From the NCBI GenBank assembly GCA_035699745.1, contig DASSPH010000061.1, forward strand, positions 1 to 64,000: a stretch of DNA of 64,000 nt. The letters are read 5' to 3'. The notes beneath the pieces were generated by a model, which saw nothing but the letters and a program-made list of their open reading frames with translations, did no database searches and was not told where the DNA came from. Positions 9,254 to 18,072 of the stretch are shown here, in pieces; within the stretch, counting starts at the first letter, position 1; each line of letters begins with the position of its first letter. The position numbers were made by a program, and so were the translations under genes. Origin of the DNA: Vicinamibacterales bacterium (lineage in GTDB: Bacteria > Acidobacteriota > Vicinamibacteria > Vicinamibacterales > 2-12-FULL-66-21).

Positions 9254-10120
9254 ATGACTGCCATCACGCGTCGTCCGGTCGTCCTCGCAGCCGCCGCGCT
9301 GCTCGCCGTGTTCGCGTCGGGCGCCGCCGCGCAGGACGCGCCCGCGCTCCAGAATCCGCCGCCAAGTCAGCCCGGCGTGGCGAGTGGAGGAGACGATGGA
9401 GCGCTGGTGCGTGCGGAGCCGGATTTCCGCGTGCTGAATCTTCCGTCGACACTGCGGCTGCCGCGGCACGGGTCGAGCTTTCAGCTGACGCACCGCTTCA
9501 ACGGCAACCTCCGCCAGGGCAGTCTCACGGAGAATTCGAGCAATCTCTTCGGGCTCGATCAGGGAGCGGCCGTCGGCTTCGAGTACCGGTTCGGTCTCGC
9601 CCGGCATCTGCAGGCAGCCGTCTATCGCACGGCGATCGACAAGACCTTTCAGTTCCACGGCAAGTACGACGCCGTGCGGCAGGGGCGTTCGATCCCGGTG
9701 TCGCTTTCGGTACTCGCCTCAGTCGAAGGGGCGGACAACTTCCAGGAGCGCTATGCCCCCGCAGTCGGAGTGGCGGTATCGCGCGTCGTCGCCGATCGGC
9801 TCGCCGTCTACGCGACACCCGTCTGGGTTCACAACACGGCCGCGAACCTCGCCATCGATCGCAACACCGTGTTCGTCGGCGTCGGCGGCCGCGTGCGGGT
9901 GGGGGCCAGGGTGTACCTCGTCGGCGAAGTGGCTCCGCGCGTCAGCGGATACCGGCCCGACAAGGCCGCCTACGGCTTCGCCATCGAGAAGCGCGCCGGC
10001 GGGCACCTCTTTCAACTCAACGTCAACAACGGCCAGGGAACCACGTTCGGACAACTCGCGCGTGGCGGATTCTCGGACAGTCTCTACCTCGGCTTCAATC
10101 TCGCCCGGAAATTCTTCTGA
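9254..10120 (+). CDS. DUF5777 family outer-membrane beta-barrel protein
   Basis: 288 residues with a Sec signal (VVLAAAALLAVFASGAAAQ) and amphipathic beta-strand character throughout, ending in a Phe (NLARKFF) as typical for BAM-inserted barrels. Motifs such as LPRHGSSFQLTHRF, GLDQGAAVGFEYRFG and GRRVRVG-like strands match the DUF5777 family. This family is often found with CHRD and cytochrome-type secreted proteins, as here (CHRD lipoprotein 26 bp downstream). ATG 9254 is chosen because the signal peptide starts there. Function unknown. Confidence 0.75.
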   Translation: MTAITRRPVVLAAAALLAVFASGAAAQDAPALQNPPPSQPGVASGGDDGALVRAEPDFRVLNLPSTLRLPRHGSSFQLTHRFNGNLRQGSLTENSSNLFGLDQGAAVGFEYRFGLARHLQAAVYRTAIDKTFQFHGKYDAVRQGRSIPVSLSVLASVEGADNFQERYAPAVGVAVSRVVADRLAVYATPVWVHNTAANLAIDRNTVFVGVGGRVRVGARVYLVGEVAPRVSGYRPDKAAYGFAIEKRAGGHLFQLNVNNGQGTTFGQLARGGFSDSLYLGFNLARKFF

Positions 10121-10146
10121 GCGACTCTCGAAAGGCAGCACACAGC

Positions 10147-10701
10147 ATGACTCGGGTAACAGCACTCATCCTCGGTCTCAGCATTCTCGCGGTGGGATGC
10201 GGCAGCGACTCGTCGCCGGCCGGACCGTCACAGGGAACCACGACCACGTCCACCTTCACGGTGCCGCTCTCGCCCTCGAACGAGGTGCCGGCGATCGCCA
10301 ATGCCGACGCGAGCGGCAGCGGCACGGTGGTGATCGCGCTCACCGTCACCAAAGACGGCGCGGGGACGATCACGTCGGCGTCCGCCAACTTCCAGATCAG
10401 CGTCGCCGGGTTTCCCGCGGCGACGCGCGTGACGGACGCGCACATCCACAGCGCGGCGGCGGGCAGCAACGGCAGCGCCATCATCAACGTCGGCCTGACG
10501 TCGGGTGAGCTGGCGATCACCAACGGCAGCGGCTCGATCAGCAAGAACGGGATCAACGTGCCGGCGGACCGGGCGGCGGCGATCCTGAACAACCGCGCGG
10601 GCTTCTACTTCAACGTTCACACGGGTCTCAACCCCGACGGCGCGATCCGCGGACAGCTGTCCGAGGGCGCGTTCGATCCGGGCACGACGATTCCCTACTG
10701 A
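10147..10701 (+). CDS. CHRD-domain lipoprotein
   Basis: 184 residues. The lipobox LAVGC places the mature N-terminus at Cys19, so it is a lipid-anchored envelope protein. The CHRD domain follows: LSPSNEVP near its start, then THIH-like DAHIHSAAAGSNG, and the closing FNVHTGLNPDGAIRGQL. CHRD domains occur in chordin and in bacterial secreted proteins; their ligand in bacteria is not established. It follows the DUF5777 gene by 26 bp in the same direction and is followed by a GC-rich hairpin at 10744, so it is the last gene of the unit. Confidence 0.85.
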   Translation: MTRVTALILGLSILAVGCGSDSSPAGPSQGTTTTSTFTVPLSPSNEVPAIANADASGSGTVVIALTVTKDGAGTITSASANFQISVAGFPAATRVTDAHIHSAAAGSNGSAIINVGLTSGELAITNGSGSISKNGINVPADRAAAILNNRAGFYFNVHTGLNPDGAIRGQLSEGAFDPGTTIPY

Positions 10702-10743
10702 CACGGGCCGCGCATCCGGCGCGAGCACGACTACGGTGAGGCC

Positions 10744-10769
10744 GGCCGGGCGCGGACACGCGCCCGGCC
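10744..10769. terminator. GC-rich hairpin between convergent genes
   Basis: Perfect 11-bp stem GGCCGGGCGCG / CGCGCCCGGCC with loop GACA, lying between the CHRD gene and the convergent XRE-STAND gene. No T-run follows, so termination may be factor-assisted or the hairpin may stabilise 3' ends. Confidence 0.5.
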
Positions 10770-10863
10770 CGCTTCAGGCGGACGAGATTCAACGCGTCTA
10801 CCGGCGGCCGGCCGGGCGCGGCTCGATTCCGCGGGACGCCGATCTTCGCTGAGCCGCGAGAGG

Positions 10864-13215
10864 TTATCCGCCCGCCGCGGCGCCGATGTCGTCCAGCAGC
10901 GCGTCGATCGACGTTCGACGTCCTGCGGCGTACGACTTCGCCCACCGCGCGGGCCCGAGGCGCGCCCGCACCTCGCGTTCGGCTCGTTCACGCAGGTCCT
11001 GCACCGACGTGTCGACGACCGTCACACCGGTACGGTCCGTGACGGCGTCGCGCGCCCCCAGGATCCGGGCCGCCCACGCGTCGTCCCCCTTGAGCACCGC
11101 CGCGGCGGCGAGCGGCACGAGCGCGTAGACGAACGCGAATTTGTCGTGGAGCTCGCGGATGCGCGTGAGGCTCTCCCGAACCAGCCCGATCGCGGCATCC
11201 GCGTTTCCCCGCCGCACGGCGAGGATGGCGCGGGCGTAGAGCGCCCACGTGAGGAACCACGGGCCGGCCCGACGCAGCTCGCGGGTGGCTTCGTCGAGCC
11301 GCCGCTCCGCGTCCGATGTTTCCCCGGCGGCGAGGTCCAGCACCGCCATGCCGCTGAGCGCCGTTCCGATGCCGGCTGGAAATCCCAGCGTCCGGAATGC
11401 CGCCAGGCTGCTCGCAAACCGCTCGCGCGCGGCGCGGACGTTGCCGGCGGCGTGCTCGACGTGGCCGAACAGGTGCTCGGCGTGTGCGACCACGTCGATG
11501 CGATCGGTGTCGCGAGCGAGCACCATGATGCGATCGAGCCCGGCGCGGGCGCGCGCCAGCTCGCCCTGCGTGTACCACAGCACGGTTGCCGCCGCGAGCG
11601 CCTTGAGCTCCGCGGGAGGCTCCAGCGCAGGCAGGTGCAGAATCTCCTCGGACCAGCGAAGCCCCTCCGCGGCGTGCCCGCGAATCAGCCAGAAGTACTT
11701 CAGGCTCCACGCAATCTCGGCGGCCTCGTCGGCGCGGCGATGCTCGAGGAGCCACGTCAGGGCGCACCGGTAGCTCTCGAGATCTTCGCGCACCCGATCC
11801 AGCCACTGGATTTGCGCGGGACCGACCAGGCCTTCACGGGCCAGGACCGCTTCACCGGTGCAGTACCGGACCAGGCCCTCCACGGCGTCATCACGCTCGC
11901 CGGCCGCGGCCAGCTCCAGCGCGGCGTAGGCCCGCACCGTCTCGAGCATTTCGTACAGCGGACACGTCGCCACGACCGAGTTCGCCATGCGGAGCAGGAG
12001 GCTCTTGTCGATCAGCGCCGCCGTCACGCGGAGGGCATCGGGCTCCTCGGCCGCAGCCGCATCGCGGCCGGCAAGCACCGCCGTCGCCGCGTCGATGGGA
12101 AAGGGCCCGGGCAGCGCCGCAAAGCGACGGAACGCGCGCCGCTCGTCCGGCTCGAGCAGCTGATAACTCCAGGCCACCGTGGCATTCATCGTCTGCTGGC
12201 GCTCGGGCGAATCGCGCGGCCCGATCGTCGACAACAGGACGTCGTGCTTCAGCCGCTCGAGCAGGTTCTCGGGTGTCAGCACCTTGATCCACGGCGCCGC
12301 GAGCTCCAGCGCGAGCGGGAGCGCATCCAGGCGCCGGCAAATCGCCGCGACCGTCGCGCCGTTCGCCGGCGTCAGCCGGAAGTCGGGCTGCATGTCGCGA
12401 ACACGTTCCACGAACAGGCGCACCGCCGGCAGGCGGGCGAGATCGGCCGTCGGCAGCGCCGTCGCATCCGTTCCCAACGAGAGCGGGCCGACGCCATACT
12501 CCCGCTCTCCCCGCACCCGAAGCGGCGCGCGGCTGGTCGCGAGCAGCCTGAGCGTGGGGACGGTCGACAGGAGATCGGCGATCAGCGGCGCCGCATCCAG
12601 CACCTGCTCGAGGTTGTCGAGCACCAGCAGCGTCGGCCGGCCCTCGCACACGACCCGTGCGTGGACCGGGAGACCGGCCGACATGACGTCGGACAACCCC
12701 AGCGCTTCGGCGATTGCCGACGCGACGAACGCCGGCGTGCGGATCGCGGCCAGCGGAACGAACACCACGCGGAGCGTTCCCTTCTCGCTGATCTCGCGCG
12801 CCAGCTCCAGCGCCAGGCGCGTCTTGCCGGATCCTCCCGGCCCGGTGAGCGTGATGAGGCGCGCGCCGGGATCGTCCAGCCAGCGCCGCAGCGACTGCAG
12901 ATCGGCTTCGCGTCCGCGAAGCGGCGTAAGGGGCACCGGCACGTACGAGCCGCTCAGTTCGTCGGCCGCCGGTTCGGACGCCGGCGCGCGGGCGCTCCCG
13001 ACGAACGCGTCGCGCGCCGGACCGGTCAGGTCGAGTGCGGCGCAGAGCGCCCGGACGGTTTCCACGTGAGGACGGCGCCGTTCACCGCGCTCGAGGGCGC
13101 TCACGGCGTGCACCGAGAGCCCCGCGATCGTTGCGAGCTCCTCCTGGGTGAAGCCTGCCGTTTCGCGGAGTGCCCTGAGTTGCGTGCCAAATGACCCGTG
13201 GATGACGGGTTTCAC
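10864..13215 (-). CDS. XRE-HTH / STAND ATPase / TPR transcriptional regulator
   Basis: 783 residues. Residues about 8-65 form an XRE-type helix-turn-helix (TQEELATIAGLSVHAVSALERG). An NB-ARC-like STAND ATPase follows, with Walker A GPGGSGKT at about 125-132, Walker B LLVLDNLEQ, and the sensor-like TSRAPL and LPLALELAA. The C-terminal half is TPR-like helices. Such proteins are ligand-gated switches in which the TPR part senses and the ATPase oligomerises; the HTH suggests a transcriptional output. GTG 13215 starts the HTH directly. It may act on the divergent lipocalin-like gene 62 bp away. Ligand unknown. Confidence 0.82.
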   Translation of the reverse strand: MKPVIHGSFGTQLRALRETAGFTQEELATIAGLSVHAVSALERGERRRPHVETVRALCAALDLTGPARDAFVGSARAPASEPAADELSGSYVPVPLTPLRGREADLQSLRRWLDDPGARLITLTGPGGSGKTRLALELAREISEKGTLRVVFVPLAAIRTPAFVASAIAEALGLSDVMSAGLPVHARVVCEGRPTLLVLDNLEQVLDAAPLIADLLSTVPTLRLLATSRAPLRVRGEREYGVGPLSLGTDATALPTADLARLPAVRLFVERVRDMQPDFRLTPANGATVAAICRRLDALPLALELAAPWIKVLTPENLLERLKHDVLLSTIGPRDSPERQQTMNATVAWSYQLLEPDERRAFRRFAALPGPFPIDAATAVLAGRDAAAAEEPDALRVTAALIDKSLLLRMANSVVATCPLYEMLETVRAYAALELAAAGERDDAVEGLVRYCTGEAVLAREGLVGPAQIQWLDRVREDLESYRCALTWLLEHRRADEAAEIAWSLKYFWLIRGHAAEGLRWSEEILHLPALEPPAELKALAAATVLWYTQGELARARAGLDRIMVLARDTDRIDVVAHAEHLFGHVEHAAGNVRAARERFASSLAAFRTLGFPAGIGTALSGMAVLDLAAGETSDAERRLDEATRELRRAGPWFLTWALYARAILAVRRGNADAAIGLVRESLTRIRELHDKFAFVYALVPLAAAAVLKGDDAWAARILGARDAVTDRTGVTVVDTSVQDLRERAEREVRARLGPARWAKSYAAGRRTSIDALLDDIGAAAGG

Positions 13216-13277
13216 GGCTGCTCCATCTTACCGCCGATCGCAGAACTCCCTTGCGCTGCCCGCACGCCAGGGTCACA

Positions 13278-13805
13278 ATGCCTCGAGCCTTCCCCACCAT
13301 GCTGTCCTGTCGAAGAATCCGTGTCTTCGTCGCCGTACTTGCACTCGGTGCACTGCCGCTGACGGCGGCAGCCGCGCAATCGGCGCAGCCGCTCACGGGG
13401 ACCTGGAAACTGAATCTCGCGAAGTCGACGTTCTCGCCGCCGGATCTGTCCGCCCCGAGCCTCCTGGTCACCTACGAGGTGACCCGCGATACGGTCAGGG
13501 CGTCGCTCAACGGAGTGGATTCGAGCGGCCGCGCCGTGCACTCCGAGTACACGGCGACGTTCGACGGCAGGCAGCATCCGGTCACGGGAACCGTCGACGG
13601 CAAGCCTGCGCCGAACCAGGGTTCGGTCTCGTGGAAGAGGATCGACGACCGGACGTACGAAGTCCGCAACGTGTCCAGTGCGCAAGTGGTCACGACGCGG
13701 CGGATTGTCGTCTCGCCTGACGGCAAGAGCCGGATCACCACCGTCACCGGCCGAGACGCGCAGGGGCGAACGGTTCACCACGTCATGTTCTTCGACCGGC
13801 AGTAG
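13278..13805 (+). CDS. secreted lipocalin-like 'GTWKLN' protein
   Basis: 175 residues with a signal peptide (IRVFVAVLALGALPLTAAAAQ). The mature start GTWKLNLAKSTFSPP is typical of a family of small secreted beta-barrel proteins that is abundant in Acidobacteriota. Ligand and function are not known. ATG 13278 is chosen; ATG 13299, just before the signal sequence, is the alternative. Confidence 0.65.
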   Translation: MPRAFPTMLSCRRIRVFVAVLALGALPLTAAAAQSAQPLTGTWKLNLAKSTFSPPDLSAPSLLVTYEVTRDTVRASLNGVDSSGRAVHSEYTATFDGRQHPVTGTVDGKPAPNQGSVSWKRIDDRTYEVRNVSSAQVVTTRRIVVSPDGKSRITTVTGRDAQGRTVHHVMFFDRQ

Positions 13806-13852
13806 AACCACCCGCACGGAATATTCTGCGGTCCCGGCCGGTTCGGATCGGC

Positions 13853-14767
13853 GTGCCCAGCACTCCGTCTCACCTCAACGCAACGCTCTTCCACGTCGAT
13901 GTCTTTGCCACCGCCCCCCTCACCGGCAACGGATTGACGGTGTTCCTCGAGACGGACGGCTGGCCGCAGTCGACGCTGCAGCGCCTGACTCGAGAGATGA
14001 AACAGTTCGAGTCCATCTTCCTCTCCGACGTCACTGCTGACGGGGCCACGGCGCGCATCTTCACGGTCGAGGAGGAACTGCCCTTCGCGGGACACCCGGT
14101 CCTGGGGGCCGCGGCCGTGCTTCATCGCACGCAGGCCGCGGACGCCGGGTTCCGTGCCTGGGCGCTGCGACTGCCTCACGGGACGATCGCGGTGACGACC
14201 AGGGATCTCGGCGGCCACCACCTGTGCGAAATGAATCAGGGGGCGGCGGTGTCCGGCGGCAGCGTTGGGGCGGACGAACTGAAGCCGTTCCTCGCGCGGC
14301 TTGGTCTCGACGAGGCAGATTCCGTCGCTGGCATCAGCGCGGCTGTCGTGTCGACCGGTCTCCCCTACCTGATCGTGCCGGTTCGACCTGCGGCGCTGGC
14401 GCGCGCGGCGATCCGGGGCTCGGACCTCGAACATCTGCTCGCGACGATCGGCGCGAAATTCGTGCTGGTGCTGGACGTCGAGCGGCCGGAGATCCGAACC
14501 TGGGACAACCTGGGCCAGGTGGAAGACGTCGCGACGGGGAGTGCCGCCGGTCCCGCCGCCGCCTACCTGTTCAGCGTGGGCCTGGCCGACCCGAACGTGC
14601 CCGTTCACGTCGCGCAGGGGCGCTTTGCCGGCCGTCCGAGCAATCTGACCGTGGCCCGGAACACCGAAGGGCACCTCCTGGTCAGCGGCGAGGTCTGGCC
14701 CGTCAGCCATGGTGTCCTCGACCTGAATCTACGCCGCAGCGACGCGCGCCCCATCGGCGAGGTCTGA
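13853..14767 (+). CDS. PhzF family isomerase/epimerase
   Basis: 304 residues with the two-lobed diaminopimelate-epimerase-like fold of PhzF. The conserved catalytic Glu is in KQFESIF (MNLSETTF in PhzF), and TVEEELPFAGHPVLGAA and ATGSAAGPAAAYL match the two active-site loops. PhzF isomerises trans-2,3-dihydro-3-hydroxyanthranilate; most homologues have undetermined small-molecule substrates, and no phenazine genes are visible here. GTG 13853 is the only start that retains the N-terminal FHVDVFATAPLTGN motif. Confidence 0.88.
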   Translation: MPSTPSHLNATLFHVDVFATAPLTGNGLTVFLETDGWPQSTLQRLTREMKQFESIFLSDVTADGATARIFTVEEELPFAGHPVLGAAAVLHRTQAADAGFRAWALRLPHGTIAVTTRDLGGHHLCEMNQGAAVSGGSVGADELKPFLARLGLDEADSVAGISAAVVSTGLPYLIVPVRPAALARAAIRGSDLEHLLATIGAKFVLVLDVERPEIRTWDNLGQVEDVATGSAAGPAAAYLFSVGLADPNVPVHVAQGRFAGRPSNLTVARNTEGHLLVSGEVWPVSHGVLDLNLRRSDARPIGEV

Positions 14768-14839
14768 CTCGCGGTCGTACGGGTCCTGTGCGGGTGTTGT
14801 CAGTGGGCGGCGCTTCATCCGCGCCGCACACTGGGAACC

Positions 14840-15781
14840 ATGGCAACCGCCACCCGCGCCACCACGTTCGTCACTGGAGCCGCGGGATTCATCGGGTCGG
14901 CGCTGGTCAGGCTCCTCGTCGCGCGCCGCCATCGCGTGTTCGGTCTCGCGGACTCGGTGGAGGCGGCGGCGCGCGTCCGGCAGGCGGGAGCGGTGCCCGT
15001 CATCGGCGACCTGCTCGAGCCGGGTCCCTGGCAGGACGAGGCCGCGGCCGACTGGGTGTTTCACCTGGTGCCCCACCCGGTATGCGGACCGCGCGTGACG
15101 TGGCGGCGCGCCGCCTGCCTCGCGCGCGCGCGGGTGTCGATGGACGCGCACCTGCTCGACGCCGTCGCCGCAGGCGCGACGCGGCGGATTGTCTACGTCG
15201 CGGACACGAGCTGGTACGGTGGCACGGGCCCGCGTCCGATCACCGAAGACACCCCGCCGCGCCCCTCCACCTGGGGCCACTGTCTGGCACCGGCGCTCGA
15301 ACGGCTCGAGGGATACCTCGTCGCCGGCCAGCCGATCGTCGCCGCCTTGCCCGGGTGGGTCTACGGCAACGGCGGGTGGTTCCGTGAACGTGTCATCGAG
15401 CCGGTCATGGCTGGCCGTCGGGTGCTGCAGTTCGGCAAGACGGGGCCCTGGGTCTCGCCAATCCACGTCGACGACTGCGCCCGCGCCCTGGTGCATCTCG
15501 CCGAACACGGAGAACCCGGCGGCCGCTATTTCCTCGTCAACCCGGCGCCGATTCGTCTCCATGAATTCGCCGGGACGTTCGCCCGCCTCGCACACCGTCC
15601 GCTGCGCCTCCTTCGCGTGCCGAAACTCGCCACCCGCCTCGTCGTCGGGCCCGTCCTCGCGGACCACCTGCACTCCAATGCGGTGTTCTCGAACATCCGG
15701 CTGCGCGGCATCGGATTCCGTTTCCGGTATCCCACGCTCGAACACGGGCTGAGGCAGGTCCTCGGTGCTCTCCATGAGTAA
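14840..15781 (+). CDS. NAD(P)-binding epimerase/dehydratase-like SDR with degenerate active site
   Basis: 313 residues, extended short-chain dehydrogenase fold. The Rossmann motif TGAAGFIGS is intact, and the YVADTSWYG segment holds the usual Ser/Thr region. The catalytic YxxxK is not seen: where SPYGxxK is expected the protein reads STWGHCLAPALE, so both Tyr and Lys are missing. It probably binds a dinucleotide but may be a non-catalytic or atypical reductase. It overlaps the ECF sigma factor start by 8 bases, so the two are translationally coupled. Confidence 0.75.
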   Translation: MATATRATTFVTGAAGFIGSALVRLLVARRHRVFGLADSVEAAARVRQAGAVPVIGDLLEPGPWQDEAAADWVFHLVPHPVCGPRVTWRRAACLARARVSMDAHLLDAVAAGATRRIVYVADTSWYGGTGPRPITEDTPPRPSTWGHCLAPALERLEGYLVAGQPIVAALPGWVYGNGGWFRERVIEPVMAGRRVLQFGKTGPWVSPIHVDDCARALVHLAEHGEPGGRYFLVNPAPIRLHEFAGTFARLAHRPLRLLRVPKLATRLVVGPVLADHLHSNAVFSNIRLRGIGFRFRYPTLEHGLRQVLGALHE

Positions 15782-16349
15782 CCACCCGGGAGAGAGCTTC
15801 GACGCCGTCGTCCTTCCACACCTCGACGCCGGCTACCGGCTGGCGCGCTGGCTGATGCGCGATGAAAGCGATGCCGAGGAGGTGGTGCAGGAGGCGTCCC
15901 TCCGGGCGTTTCGATACTTCCGGACGTTCGTCGGCGGAGACGGGCGGGCCTGGTTCCTGCGCATCGTCCGCAACACCTGTCACGGGTGGCGTCGCCAGCG
16001 GTACCAGCCTCCGACCGATTCGTTCGAGGAGGAGCAGCACAGCAGCGCGCAGCCGCAGTCGGATCCGGAAACGCTGCTGCTCAGGAACGACGACGCCAGG
16101 TGCGTCGCGCAGGCGCTCGATCGATTGCCCGGTCACTTTCATCGACTGCTCGTGCTTCGTGAGCTCCAGGGCCTGTCCTACCGGGAGCTGTCGGAAGTGA
16201 TGGGAATACCGATGGGCACGGTGATGTCGAGGCTATCGCGTGCGCGTCAGGCCTTCCGCAGGGAGATCGCCGCTGCGGTTCCCCGGCCGGGCACGTCATC
16301 GCGAGCAGGGGCTCGAGAACAGCCGGCGGATGCGGTCGCCTTCACATAG
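15774..16349 (+). CDS. ECF subfamily RNA polymerase sigma factor
   Basis: 191 residues. Region 2 includes AGYRLARWLMRDESDAEEVVQEASLRAF and the FRTFVGGDGRAWFLRIVRN segment; region 4 contains the HTH GLSYRELSEVMGIPMGTVMSRLSRAR. It directs core polymerase to a specific promoter set. ATG 15774 overlaps the stop of the SDR gene. No anti-sigma gene is adjacent (the next gene is convergent), so control is not obvious. The 25-residue tail after the HTH is basic and probably disordered. Confidence 0.92.
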   Translation: MSNHPGESFDAVVLPHLDAGYRLARWLMRDESDAEEVVQEASLRAFRYFRTFVGGDGRAWFLRIVRNTCHGWRRQRYQPPTDSFEEEQHSSAQPQSDPETLLLRNDDARCVAQALDRLPGHFHRLLVLRELQGLSYRELSEVMGIPMGTVMSRLSRARQAFRREIAAAVPRPGTSSRAGAREQPADAVAFT

Positions 16350-16379
16350 CAGCAGCGACGCCGCGCCGCGGACGCGGAC

Positions 16380-17672
16380 TTACAGCTCCTTGTGGCAGAG
16401 CTCGCAGTCCTGGCGGACCTTCTTTTCGGGATTGCCCTTGATCGTGTGCGTGTCGGTGTGGCACCGGAAGCAGCCGGTGTCGTTGATGTGGAACAGCTGG
16501 TTGGTGTACGTGCCCCACGTGATCTTCATCCGCGGAAACACGTTCTCCCGATAGAGCCGCTGCGCCACCTGGACGGCCTGGCGCGCCTCCGGCGTCCCCG
16601 TGCCGAGGATCTTCGTGAGCCGGTCGGCGATCGCCTGCGAGGCGTCCGTCCCCGCCGGCCGCTCCTCGCCCAACGCCTCCACCAGGTGATTCCGCACGAA
16701 GGGAACCTTCGTGCTGATCTCGCCGCGGGCAATCGCGCGGTCCACCACCTGCGCCGGCGAGGCTGACAGCGTGTGCGCGGGACGGTTGTGGCAGTCCAGG
16801 CAATCCATCCGCCGCAGCGGCTGTCCCGCGGGCGGCGCGGTGACGTTCTCGGCGAAGTACTCGGTCGTGGTGCCGCGCTCCGTGACCTTGACGTAGGGGA
16901 TCGTCGACAGCGTCTTGTCGGTCGCCGCGTACTCGACGACGACGTCGGGCCTGGCGTGCCAGTGGCTCCGGCCCGAATACATCATCAGCGTTGTCGTGAT
17001 CTCACTGCTCTGTTCGTTGTCCTTGTGCTCGCGGAAGGTCCGTTTGATCTCGCGCTCCGGTTCCATCGGCGCGTGACAACGCTCGCACGTGGCCGCAGGC
17101 ACCGGAATGCGATCCCGGGGCGAAGGAATCGGCCGGTTGTAGCTGTTCGTCACCAGCTCGTACAGCTGGCGCGTGCCGTTCAGCTTGGCTTTGAGAAAGC
17201 CGGCTGCCGTGGGGATGACATGGCAGTCGACGCAGCGGATCTTCGAATGCGGCGACAGCTGGTGGGTCGTGTACTCGGGCTCCATCGGCACGTGGCAGAC
17301 CTGCCCGCAGAAGGAGTTCGACTCCGAGTAGTGCACGGCGCCGAGGCTGGCGACCGCGATGATGGTGATGTTGACGAGCGTCAGCGCGGTAATCAGCGCG
17401 ATGGCGGCGCGCGTCCGGCTCTGACCCAGGTCGATCGCCGGCCACTGCCAGGCGGCATGGCCGGCGCGGCGGCGGCGCGCCTCGCGCCAGATACCGATCG
17501 GGATGAGGACGAGACCGACCGCGAAGATCGCGGGCACCACCACGAACCCGAACAGTCCCGCGTACGGGCTGGCCAGCAGCCCGAACTGGTCGAGGGCCAG
17601 ATAGGTGACGAACGCGCAGACGCTCAGAGTGGTGATCCAAGCGCCTGCGATCGAAATCGGATTGCGCGCCAA
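16380..17672 (-). CDS. NapC/NirT-like membrane hexaheme cytochrome c (quinol dehydrogenase)
   Basis: 430 residues. Three hydrophobic N-terminal helices (about residues 12-32, 40-62, 87-112) anchor a periplasmic domain. Heme c motifs are CGQVCH (a CX3CH form common in this group), CVDCH, CERCH, CLDCH, CFRCH and CELCH, i.e. six hemes. The region SFCGQVCHVPMEPEY resembles the first heme site of NapC/NrfH quinol oxidases. It probably oxidises menaquinol and passes electrons to the periplasmic cytochrome (17679) and the outer-membrane conduit encoded upstream in the same operon. Confidence 0.85.
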   Translation of the reverse strand: MARNPISIAGAWITTLSVCAFVTYLALDQFGLLASPYAGLFGFVVVPAIFAVGLVLIPIGIWREARRRRAGHAAWQWPAIDLGQSRTRAAIALITALTLVNITIIAVASLGAVHYSESNSFCGQVCHVPMEPEYTTHQLSPHSKIRCVDCHVIPTAAGFLKAKLNGTRQLYELVTNSYNRPIPSPRDRIPVPAATCERCHAPMEPEREIKRTFREHKDNEQSSEITTTLMMYSGRSHWHARPDVVVEYAATDKTLSTIPYVKVTERGTTTEYFAENVTAPPAGQPLRRMDCLDCHNRPAHTLSASPAQVVDRAIARGEISTKVPFVRNHLVEALGEERPAGTDASQAIADRLTKILGTGTPEARQAVQVAQRLYRENVFPRMKITWGTYTNQLFHINDTGCFRCHTDTHTIKGNPEKKVRQDCELCHKEL

Positions 17673-17678
17673 CGCGAG

Positions 17679-18041
17679 CTACTTCTTGGTCAGTGTCTGC
17701 ATGTACGCCACGAGGGCGTCGATTTCTCCAGGCTCGATGCCCTTGTTCTTGAGCGCGTGGGACATCGCGTCGGTGCCCTTCGGCTTCTTCTCGAGCTTCG
17801 CTTCCATCTCGGCGGGGTGGGTGAACCAGCGCTTGATGTCTTCCTTCGACAGCTTGGCGCCGACGCCGTCGAGCGGCCCCTTCTTGCTGCCGCGCCCGGC
17901 GATCGAGTGGCACTTGTCGCACTTGTAGGTCACGTAGAGCTTCTTGCCGTCGTTCGCCAGCTTGGGGTCGGGCGCCTGTGCCGCCGCTGCCGTCCCTGCC
18001 AGCGAGAGTGCCACCGCGATGAGTCCGATCGTCCGTGTCAT
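17679..18041 (-). CDS. monoheme c-type cytochrome
   Basis: 120 residues with a signal peptide (MTRTIGLIAVALSLAGTAAAAQ). One heme motif CDKCH is preceded by KLYVTYK, and the distal ligand is probably the Met in GTDAMSHAL. The fold is a small class-I cytochrome c. It lies 6 bp upstream of the NapC-like gene and is a likely periplasmic electron shuttle between that enzyme and the decaheme protein. AAGGAGG stands upstream of the ATG. Confidence 0.9.
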   Translation of the reverse strand: MTRTIGLIAVALSLAGTAAAAQAPDPKLANDGKKLYVTYKCDKCHSIAGRGSKKGPLDGVGAKLSKEDIKRWFTHPAEMEAKLEKKPKGTDAMSHALKNKGIEPGEIDALVAYMQTLTKK

Positions 18042-18072
18042 GTGCTCCCTGCCTCCTTGGGCATACTATCCA

